A DNA stretch of 64,000 nt, taken from assembly GCF_029215955.1 (NCBI RefSeq), contig NZ_JAEMVA010000007.1:1-64000 (forward strand), written 5' to 3'. The translations under genes and the position numbers were made by a program. A model generated the notes under the pieces. The model did no database searches, had not been told where the DNA came from, and was given only the letters and a program-made list of their open reading frames with translations. Position 1 is the stretch's first letter. The number at the start of each line of letters is the position of its first letter. This document shows positions 55,666-62,517 of the stretch, piece after piece. This DNA comes from Sulfurimonas sp. SAG-AH-194-I05. Lineage in GTDB: Bacteria; Campylobacterota; Campylobacteria; Campylobacterales; Sulfurimonadaceae.

Positions 55666-56109
55666 ATGTCCTATTCATGTCCACTTAATTTTATTAAAGT
55701 TGATTCTAATGCTTCAAGATTAAGTTCTTTTATTGTTGCTTCACTTGTTATTATATATCTTTTAACTTCGATAGAATATATTTTATTTTTTTTAGTTTTA
55801 GATTTTTCTTTAAAACTCTTTATAGATAAAAAATATGCCCCTATCTTTGTGTTTGCATTGTTTTTAAGAAAAGCATTTAAAATGCAAGAAAAGTTTACCG
55901 ATGGTGGAGCAAAAAGATTGGCTGGATTTTTTGGTTTATTTTTTGTTTCGTTGCTTTTAATTATACATTTTTTACAGTTAGGTTCTTTATCTTTACTTGT
56001 AGCGGCTTTATTCTTATCATGTTCTTTACTTGATGTATTTTTAAATTTTTGTTTAGGTTGCCAAATTTATTATCTTGTTAAAAAAATATATCCCTCTTTT
56101 ATGAGTTAA
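55666..56109 (+). CDS. DUF4395-family membrane protein
   Basis: This 147-residue integral membrane protein has four helices (about 17-38, 40-65, 88-105 and 110-140). It opens with SCPLNFIKVDSNASR and ends with a NFCLGCQIYYLVKK segment, both typical of DUF4395. A Cys pair near the last helix (CLGC) recalls a redox or thiosulfate-linked role suggested for some family members, but no function is established. Confidence 0.8.
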   Translation: MSYSCPLNFIKVDSNASRLSSFIVASLVIIYLLTSIEYILFFLVLDFSLKLFIDKKYAPIFVFALFLRKAFKMQEKFTDGGAKRLAGFFGLFFVSLLLIIHFLQLGSLSLLVAALFLSCSLLDVFLNFCLGCQIYYLVKKIYPSFMS

Positions 56110-56124
56110 GGATTTCTTATCGAT

Positions 56125-56445
56125 ATGCAAATGATGGTAGATTCTCTTCGTAAACAAGGAAAAATCTATAAAAAAATGCAAGAGGTATTACCTAAAGAAT
56201 TAGGAATAAGAAATAAAATTAAAATCTACAAGGCTACAGATACAAAAGGCTATTTTTGGGCTATTTTTGTAGTGCATCAAAAGAGTAGAGTTCTTATGAA
56301 AGATGTACATAAGTTTCAAGAGATTTATGGAAAACTCACACTCTTTTGTGACCATAACTTTAAACATAAAATTATTTTTATTGATGCTCCTTTGTGTTCG
56401 AAAGCAAAGGTGGCTTTTAAAGAAGTTGGATGGAAAATTCAGTAA
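56125..56445 (+). CDS. uncharacterised 106-residue basic protein
   Basis: I do not recognise this family. The 106-residue protein is strongly basic (pI clearly high from the Lys content), with KIYKKMQEVLPKELGIRNKIKIYKA at the N-terminus. No membrane segment or signal is visible. The start may be any of Met1, 3 or 4. It is followed by coaX, whose ATG overlaps its stop (TAATG). The Lys-rich first half may bind nucleic acid; that is inference. Confidence 0.6.
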   Translation: MQMMVDSLRKQGKIYKKMQEVLPKELGIRNKIKIYKATDTKGYFWAIFVVHQKSRVLMKDVHKFQEIYGKLTLFCDHNFKHKIIFIDAPLCSKAKVAFKEVGWKIQ

Positions 56446-57056
56446 TGCTTTTATGTGATGTTGGAAATACTTCCTATCACTTTTTAGATGAAGAAGGGGA
56501 TTATAAACAAAGTGTAAAAACCTTTGACCCTAAAACCATAACCCAAAAAGTATATTATATTTGTGTGCATTCTCATATCAATTTAGAGTTAAAAAAATTA
56601 GAAAACTGGATTAATATAGCTACATTTGTAAATATGCAACACTATTATAAAACTATGGGAATAGATAGGATTTTTGCATGTGAAGCAATCACGCATGGTG
56701 TGATTATAGATGCAGGGAGTGCTATTACTGTTGACGTAGTTACTAATAATATATTCGAAGGTGGATTTATTTACCCTGGTGTTCATGCGATGCAAAATAC
56801 CTATGAAAATATATCTTCAGCGTTAAAGTACCCATTTAATTACGATATAGATTTAACTGTATTACCAAAAAATTCACAAGATGCTATTAGCTATGGTTTT
56901 TTTAAAACGCTGTATAGTGAAGTAATAGCGCATCAAAAAGATATTTATTTAACAGGTGGGGATGCACAAAAGCTTTTAAAGATATTTCCACATGCAAAGC
57001 TTGTTGAAAGTCTGATTTTTGATGGAATGAAAAAAGTTTTAAAAGAGATACTTTAG
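56445..57056 (+). CDS. coaX: type III pantothenate kinase
   Basis: CoaX phosphorylates pantothenate, the first CoA step. From ATG 56445 (overlapping the previous stop) it has 203 residues. A frame opening at 56430 is less likely. It has the CoaX phosphate loops DVGNT (5-9) and IDAGSAITVDVV, plus the GIDRIFAC pantothenate-site motif. Type III kinases are insensitive to CoA feedback. The enzyme would serve ACP phosphopantetheinylation by acpS, encoded far to the left. Confidence 0.93.
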   Translation: MLLCDVGNTSYHFLDEEGDYKQSVKTFDPKTITQKVYYICVHSHINLELKKLENWINIATFVNMQHYYKTMGIDRIFACEAITHGVIIDAGSAITVDVVTNNIFEGGFIYPGVHAMQNTYENISSALKYPFNYDIDLTVLPKNSQDAISYGFFKTLYSEVIAHQKDIYLTGGDAQKLLKIFPHAKLVESLIFDGMKKVLKEIL

Positions 57057-57090
57057 ATAAAATTTATCCTTTCTTTGAGCAAGATTTAGA

Positions 57091-57096
57091 TAAAAT
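57091..57096 (+). promoter_or_regulatory. -10 box for hisG
   Basis: TAAAAT preceded by TTTAGA, 32 bases before the hisG ATG. The ATG itself lies within a copy of the over-represented word CCACATG (57125-57131). Confidence 0.35.
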
Positions 57097-57128
57097 GCGA
57101 AAAATAATATATATAAATAGGAATCCAC

Positions 57129-57743
57129 ATGTTAACAGTTGCACTTCCAAAAGGTCGTATCGCTAAAGATACACTTGAAATTTTTGGTAAGATATTTGGT
57201 GATGAATTTAAATTTGATGATAGAAAGCTTATTTTAGAGACTCCAAACTTTACTTTTTTACTTGTAAGAAATCAAGATGTAGCAACGTATGTTTATCATC
57301 AAGCAGCTGACATTGGGGTAGTGGGACTTGACACTTTAGAAGAGCAGGGTCTTGATGTAATCCGTTTACTTGACTTAAAAAAAGGTATATGTAAAGTTTC
57401 TATTGGGATGAAAAAAGGTGAAAAATTTGACCTTAATAAACCTGACTTAAAAGTAGCCTCAAAAATGGTAAATATTACTAAGCGTTACTTTCAAGAGAGA
57501 GCAGTAAGTGTTGAAATTATAAAACTTTATGGTTCTATCGAACTCGCTCCTTTAATTGGTTTAGCTGACATGATTGTAGATGTTGTTGAAACGGGTGCAA
57601 CGATGAAGCAAAATGGCTTAGTGGTTGTTGAGGATATTATGACATCTTCTACATACTTAATCGCAAATAAAAATTCTTATATTGCTAAAAAAGATGAAGT
57701 TTTAGATATTTATGAAAAAATAAATGGAATTATCAACCCATAA
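57129..57743 (+). CDS. hisG: ATP phosphoribosyltransferase, short form
   Basis: HisG makes phosphoribosyl-ATP, the first step of histidine synthesis. The 204-residue protein is the short form without the C-terminal regulatory domain. It has VALPKGRIAKDTLEI, DIGVVGLDTLEEQGLDV and IVDVVETGATMKQNGL. Short HisG needs HisZ, which is not in this window. The ATG follows GGAATCC. The methyltransferase that follows begins right after the stop. Confidence 0.95.
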   Translation: MLTVALPKGRIAKDTLEIFGKIFGDEFKFDDRKLILETPNFTFLLVRNQDVATYVYHQAADIGVVGLDTLEEQGLDVIRLLDLKKGICKVSIGMKKGEKFDLNKPDLKVASKMVNITKRYFQERAVSVEIIKLYGSIELAPLIGLADMIVDVVETGATMKQNGLVVVEDIMTSSTYLIANKNSYIAKKDEVLDIYEKINGIINP

Positions 57744-58439
57744 ATGGTAGACAAAATGACAAATTTAGATTTATACGCAAAGGCTGAACACCTCTTAGGT
57801 ATAGAAGAAGCAACCGAAGCCCTCTATGACCTCTACCGATCGGAACTTGATGATAAAGATGTTAAAACTCTTTTAGACGTAGGTTGCGGACGTGGTGGAT
57901 TTATGCAACGTATGATAAGTGATGGCGTCAAATGTAAAGGTGTTGATTTAAGTTCTGTAATGGTTGAGGAGTGTAAAGAAAAAGGTCTTGATGCTGTCTG
58001 CATTGAAGCTACTGAGATAGATGGACAATACGATGCGATTGTAAGTATTTTTGATGTTCTTAACTTTATGGATGAAGACACGCTCACATCATTTTTAAAT
58101 GCAATGGCAAATAAGCTCAATGATAATGGTATTTTTATAGCCGATATTAATACAAAATATGGTTTTAGTGATGTCGCTGAGGGGACTATGAGCAGTGAAA
58201 ATGAAAAAGAATTTTTAAGCGTTGACGCTATGTTTGAAGATGATGAGCTGCATACAAAATTTACTTTATTTGAAAAAAATGAAAATGGTACTTTTACGAA
58301 ATACCAAGATACGATTGTGCAGTACTTTCATAAAATGAAAGTTTTTCAAAAAAATGATACTTTAGAACTTGTAGAAAAACAAGTGTTTTCTCTCTATGAT
58401 ACAGAAGATAAAATACTACTTATTTTTAAAAAACGATAA
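57744..58439 (+). CDS. class I SAM-dependent methyltransferase
   Basis: This 231-residue methyltransferase has motif I LLDVGCGRGGFMQRM, the acidic loop GVDLSSVMVEEC and the YDAIVSIFDVLNFM segment. Its N-terminus begins immediately after the hisG stop. An in-frame ATG 12 bases later (57756, MTNLDL) is an alternative start. The substrate is unknown. Its stop overlaps the end of the dihydroorotase-like gene on the minus strand by 14 bases. Confidence 0.85.
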   Translation: MVDKMTNLDLYAKAEHLLGIEEATEALYDLYRSELDDKDVKTLLDVGCGRGGFMQRMISDGVKCKGVDLSSVMVEECKEKGLDAVCIEATEIDGQYDAIVSIFDVLNFMDEDTLTSFLNAMANKLNDNGIFIADINTKYGFSDVAEGTMSSENEKEFLSVDAMFEDDELHTKFTLFEKNENGTFTKYQDTIVQYFHKMKVFQKNDTLELVEKQVFSLYDTEDKILLIFKKR

Positions 58440-59616
58440 CTTCTCCATATAACTTTTCTTTATCATAAAGCGATTGTTTATTATTTATAACACGCGTAGC
58501 ATGTGGATTAAATAAAAGTATATCCGCATTATCTCCAACATTAAGACTACCATGTACTTTACCTATATTTGAAGCTGGGTTTTGTGTTGTAAGCTTTACT
58601 AATTCAGTCATACTAATAAGACCACTTTTAACAAGCTTTGTATAGTAAAGGGGAAGTGCATCACAAAGTGCTTCGCATCCATAATCGGCATCAAAAAATG
58701 CTACTTCTTTATGTATGAGAGAAGAGGGTTGATGGAGGGTTGTTAAACAGTCGATTTCATTATTTTTTAAAGCATCTTGTAAAAGTAATCTATCTTTCTC
58801 ACATGCTAGGGGAGGGTTGAGTTTAGCTGTTGTATTAAAGTTTTCACATGCTTCATCGGATTTAAGAAGGTGATGAATAGACACTTCGCAAGACACAGCA
58901 ACACCATCTTTTTTTGCTTGAGTAATGAGTGAAATAGAACGAGGTGAGGCAATAGACTTAAATAAAATCTTTATTTTAAAATGTCGTGCTATTTCTATCA
59001 TTCGTGAGACATGTAACACTTCACTAAGGTCAGGTATACCTGCAAGTCCTAAATGCGTACTCACATTGCCATCAAGCATTACGCCACTACTAATGAGCGA
59101 ATTATCCTCAGCCTTACAAAAGAGTGTAACTTTATACATTTGAACATACTCAGCTATTTTAATAGCAATATCATTTTTAGCTATGGTGCTCATAAAAGGT
59201 GCGAGTACACCTTTTTTTAGTAAAATTGCAATATCACTTAAGGTAAAATCTTCTTTTAATGTGTTAAGTGTTAGATCGATCTTTGCACCTTTTATATCTT
59301 TGAGTCCATTTTGAGCAAATTCTAAAACTATTTCGTTGTCGATGAAAGGTGTAGTATTTGCATTTAAAACCACATGCCCAACACCACCAAGAAGGGCTTC
59401 TTTTGATACTTTTTGAATATTCTTAGCATTAAGGATTGTATCTTGGAGTTGAATGTTTAAATCAACAAGTAATGGAAGTACATAAGCACCCTTCGCATCA
59501 ATAACATTTGTATCTTGTAATTGATTTCCAATCGCAATAATTTTTCCATTGTCAATTTGAATATCACTTTTTCTTTCACCATAAATATCACAAATAATAG
59601 CATTTTTAATTAGCAT
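58426..59616 (-). CDS. dihydroorotase-like amidohydrolase lacking metal ligands
   Basis: This 396-residue amidohydrolase-fold protein aligns with multifunctional-complex-type dihydroorotase (PyrC) over its length. The DxHxH metal motif reads D52-L-N54-I-Q56, with both histidines lost. The terminal Asp-His region (normally DHAPH) reads HQPSS. It is therefore expected to be non-catalytic, like the PyrC' subunit that stabilises aspartate transcarbamoylase in Pseudomonas. Whether pyrB is its partner cannot be seen here. It follows the AMP-ligase gene but has its own -10 box. Confidence 0.82.
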   Translation of the reverse strand: MLIKNAIICDIYGERKSDIQIDNGKIIAIGNQLQDTNVIDAKGAYVLPLLVDLNIQLQDTILNAKNIQKVSKEALLGGVGHVVLNANTTPFIDNEIVLEFAQNGLKDIKGAKIDLTLNTLKEDFTLSDIAILLKKGVLAPFMSTIAKNDIAIKIAEYVQMYKVTLFCKAEDNSLISSGVMLDGNVSTHLGLAGIPDLSEVLHVSRMIEIARHFKIKILFKSIASPRSISLITQAKKDGVAVSCEVSIHHLLKSDEACENFNTTAKLNPPLACEKDRLLLQDALKNNEIDCLTTLHQPSSLIHKEVAFFDADYGCEALCDALPLYYTKLVKSGLISMTELVKLTTQNPASNIGKVHGSLNVGDNADILLFNPHATRVINNKQSLYDKEKLYGEVIVF

Positions 59617-59640
59617 GAAGAAGTACCTTATATTTGTAAA

Positions 59641-59646
59641 ATTATA
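59641..59646 (-). promoter_or_regulatory. -10 box for the dihydroorotase-like gene
   Basis: On the minus strand this is TATAAT, about 25 bases before the start, with AAGG at 59627-59630. It suggests that the gene is transcribed separately from the polyene-like cluster. Confidence 0.45.
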
Positions 59647-59668
59647 TCAATAGTATCAAAAATGGGGC

Positions 59669-60859
59669 TTAAAAATGTATAGTCTTCTTCCCCAAGGCTG
59701 AATAGTTTATTTTTTCGACATAATTTACTTGAAATGGTATGCTTAAAACACCAAAATACTCAGTTATTTTACGCGTAATCATTTTTCTTGTTATTTTTCT
59801 TTTTGTCTCAAGTGTAATTATAATGTGTTCACTTTTGAGTAATTTTGACTTATATACTAAGGTCACTATAGCACCGTTTACTTCATCTATATCTTCGAGT
59901 ATTTTTTCAATATGTAAGGCAGAAATTCTTTTTCCAGCTATTTTAATAAGTTTATTGCTTCTTCCAATAAGCTTGAATGTAGTATCTTTGATGGTAACGA
60001 TGTCCTCTGTTTGAAAGGGTTGCTTAAGAGAAATGATTTCTTTACGTACTATATAAGGTGAAATAAATGGAGAGTATATACAAAGTTTATCATGAGTTTC
60101 ATGTATTTTCACATGTGGTAATGGAACCCAATTTGGTGTATTTCCTATTTTATAGGCTATACCTCCCGTTTCAGTTGAACCAAATATTTGTATAAGGTTT
60201 GAAGTGTACTTTGTCTGAAAGAGTTCTACATTCTCAGGTGCAAGTGGTCCAGTGGAACAAACAAAAAGGTTTGTAGATAAATTAGGACTTTCGTTAAGCT
60301 TTGCTAACGCCTTAATAAAAACTGGAGTAGTTATTATAAGCGTATTTCCAGATTTAGATTCATTTAAAATTTCATAAGGAAGAAAGTCTTCTTTAATTAC
60401 TAAGGTAATATCATCTATAGCAAGAGGTAACAGTAGCCCTGCTAGTACACCATATATATGCACAAAAGGGACTGTGACGATAACCTTTTTAAAGTTCTTT
60501 TGTGAAAGAATACTCTTTAGTACAGTAACCTCTTGTTGCATATTTTCTTGGGTTTTAAAAGCACCAACTGGAAAGCCTGTACTTCCTGATGTGAAAAAAA
60601 GAAGTTGGCATGTGCTATGAACCTTATGGATACCACTGAGAGTATTCATATCAGTATTCTTAGTATACTCGAGGAGCTGTTTGTGTTTTGTATCAAATAA
60701 AATTATTTTTTGGCCAGCATTAAAAGCAGGAATAAATTTTTGAATAAATTCTAATTTGTTCTTTGCTTGCAATATAATCCATTCCTCACTTTTGATGTAG
60801 GAGTTATTAAGGGGGATGATTTCTTTTGAGTTATCGGTATGAATGTATTCTAAAAGCAA
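59669..60859 (-). CDS. acyl/aryl-AMP ligase (aryl-polyene type)
   Basis: This 396-residue adenylate-forming enzyme has the phosphate-binding loop FTSGSTGFPVGA (89-100). Its YKIGNTPNWVPLPHVKIHE and SNKLIKIAGKRIS (A8/hinge) motifs are typical of the ANL superfamily. It is short for a full acyl-CoA synthetase (~500). It starts at TTG 60859 with an AAAGGA site 7 bases upstream. In aryl-polyene clusters such a ligase activates the aromatic starter made by the ammonia lyase. The cluster order here (lyase, GT2, acyltransferase, ligase) supports that role. Confidence 0.8.
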   Translation of the reverse strand: MLLEYIHTDNSKEIIPLNNSYIKSEEWIILQAKNKLEFIQKFIPAFNAGQKIILFDTKHKQLLEYTKNTDMNTLSGIHKVHSTCQLLFFTSGSTGFPVGAFKTQENMQQEVTVLKSILSQKNFKKVIVTVPFVHIYGVLAGLLLPLAIDDITLVIKEDFLPYEILNESKSGNTLIITTPVFIKALAKLNESPNLSTNLFVCSTGPLAPENVELFQTKYTSNLIQIFGSTETGGIAYKIGNTPNWVPLPHVKIHETHDKLCIYSPFISPYIVRKEIISLKQPFQTEDIVTIKDTTFKLIGRSNKLIKIAGKRISALHIEKILEDIDEVNGAIVTLVYKSKLLKSEHIIITLETKRKITRKMITRKITEYFGVLSIPFQVNYVEKINYSALGKKTIHF

Positions 60860-60904
60860 CGTATAATCCTTTAAGCAACAAGAAATTGCAAAAAAATAAA
60901 TATT

Positions 60905-61771
60905 TTAACCATTATCTTTATTCCAAAAATCATAAAAATTAAACCATTGTTGAGGATATTTTTTTAATATACTTGTATATTTTTCCACATATATTTGCAT
61001 TGCTTTTGCGATGGATTCATCTTGGTTGAGTTCGTAATCCATATCTATTTCAATAAACGTAACATTATAGTGTTGTATCGCAGTTAAAATAATAAAGTAA
61101 GCTACTAAAGGTTTTTTCATTCTATAGGCTATTTGAAAAGGACTTTTGTTAAAGTATGCTTCTTCACCAAAGAATTCAATGGAAAAATTTGCTTTGTTAC
61201 TTGAGGTTCTATCTCCCATTATAGCTACAACTTCATTGCGTATGAGTGCATGGCCTATTTCGATAGATGATACTATGGGACCTTTGTTTACGTCAATGAT
61301 ATGTACTGTTTCTTTTTGCTTCATGGAGTTTTCTATAGCTTTTATAGAATCAAAAAGAGCTTCTTGCATTACTATATTGAGCATATTATTGGAGCTCGAC
61401 ATATTTGAGGCTGTCGCCCAACCACCAAAGTGAGAGTGAACGAGTACCATAGCATTTGAAAAAAGTTGCAGTGTTCTTTGTTGGTCGGAATAAATAAATG
61501 TGTAACTCTTTGGGTCTGCTTTTGAAATAAACCTATCTAGCATTGTAATGGCAAAAATGCGTAAGTGTTTATAATATAAAGCATTTGTAAGTTTAATTCC
61601 TAAATGTTGATAGTAAATGTTAAGAGATTCCCGAACATTTGAAGATACAAAATAGTAAAAAAAACTTACAGGATACATGAGATAATAGATAAACCTATAT
61701 CCAAAAACCTTATAAATGTTCAAAGCGAGTTTTACACTCCAACCACTTCCTCTTTGTTTTGTAGTATGCAT
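60905..61771 (-). CDS. LpxL-like lysophospholipid acyltransferase family protein
   Basis: This 288-residue membrane-associated acyltransferase resembles LpxL/HtrB. The HSHFGGW block (about 112-118) stands where LpxL proteins have HxxNWE; the acidic partner is not obvious, so catalysis is likely but variant. Other LpxL-like stretches are EALFDSIKAIENSMKQ and MGDRTSSNKANFSIEFFGEEAYF. In aryl-polyene clusters an acyltransferase joins the polyene to a lipid. It is adjacent to the GT2 gene, which ends one base before it. Confidence 0.8.
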   Translation of the reverse strand: MHTTKQRGSGWSVKLALNIYKVFGYRFIYYLMYPVSFFYYFVSSNVRESLNIYYQHLGIKLTNALYYKHLRIFAITMLDRFISKADPKSYTFIYSDQQRTLQLFSNAMVLVHSHFGGWATASNMSSSNNMLNIVMQEALFDSIKAIENSMKQKETVHIIDVNKGPIVSSIEIGHALIRNEVVAIMGDRTSSNKANFSIEFFGEEAYFNKSPFQIAYRMKKPLVAYFIILTAIQHYNVTFIEIDMDYELNQDESIAKAMQIYVEKYTSILKKYPQQWFNFYDFWNKDNG

Positions 61772-61772
61772 G

Positions 61773-62486
61773 TTATTTTTTTGTCCTCATTATTTTTTCT
61801 AAGATAAAACGAGGCCACTTCGATGGAAGTATTTGTAAATGTACCCAAGCTATTGAAGCTGTATCAGAGCATTTTTTAAAGTGACTTACACGTTCTTTTG
61901 GAGTAGGGTAATAGCATTCAATGGAAACTTCGTTAATAATTCCTCCTTCTTCAGCATGGCGAATAAGTACTTCCATTTCCCAGTCAAAACGTGATGTTTT
62001 CATTTTTAATGCAAGAATATTTACGGGGTATATTCTAAAACCTGAGAGTGAGTCTGTGATTTTTTGTTCTGTGTTCCAAGATGCCAAAAAATTACTCAGC
62101 CACCTTCCAAATTTTGAAGTATTTGGAACATGTTTTCCGTCAAAGTTTCTTACACCTATCATAATCTCATTTTTTGTATATTTACGAAGAAGTTTAGAAA
62201 TTTCAGAAGCTAAATGTTGTCCATCACCATCAATACTAACTGCATATTCAAACCCCAGTTCTTGAGCCTTTTTTATACCAGTTATAATAGCTTGACCCTT
62301 TCCTTGATTGCGCTCATGTCTTACAAAGTAAATATTTTTTTTATCAATAAATAAATCTTCAACTTTTTGTTCAGATCCATCATCTATGATAATAAGCTTG
62401 TATCCATATGTTACGACATCTAAGGCCACAGATCGAATTGTTTTTGGATTGTTATACGTTGGTATAATGATGATAGAATTTTTCAT
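61773..62486 (-). CDS. family 2 glycosyltransferase
   Basis: This 237-residue GT-A enzyme has DDGS (35-38), the metal-site DGDGQH (86-91) and the RFDWEMEVLIRHAEEGG acceptor-side region. The sequence resembles DPM1/polyprenyl-phosphate sugar transferases but lacks a transmembrane tail. In aryl-polyene clusters a GT2 lies with the acyltransferase and may build the anchor headgroup; here that is inference from neighbours. It starts 31 bases after the ammonia lyase stop. Confidence 0.85.
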   Translation of the reverse strand: MKNSIIIIPTYNNPKTIRSVALDVVTYGYKLIIIDDGSEQKVEDLFIDKKNIYFVRHERNQGKGQAIITGIKKAQELGFEYAVSIDGDGQHLASEISKLLRKYTKNEIMIGVRNFDGKHVPNTSKFGRWLSNFLASWNTEQKITDSLSGFRIYPVNILALKMKTSRFDWEMEVLIRHAEEGGIINEVSIECYYPTPKERVSHFKKCSDTASIAWVHLQILPSKWPRFILEKIMRTKK

Positions 62487-62517
62487 GAACGTATTATAAA
62501 AACTTTTTTTGCATAGT

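Noticed and set aside
57056-57068. GATAAAATTTATC palindrome after coaX as a terminator
   Set aside because: The stem would be only 5 base pairs of mostly A:T, too weak to support a call.
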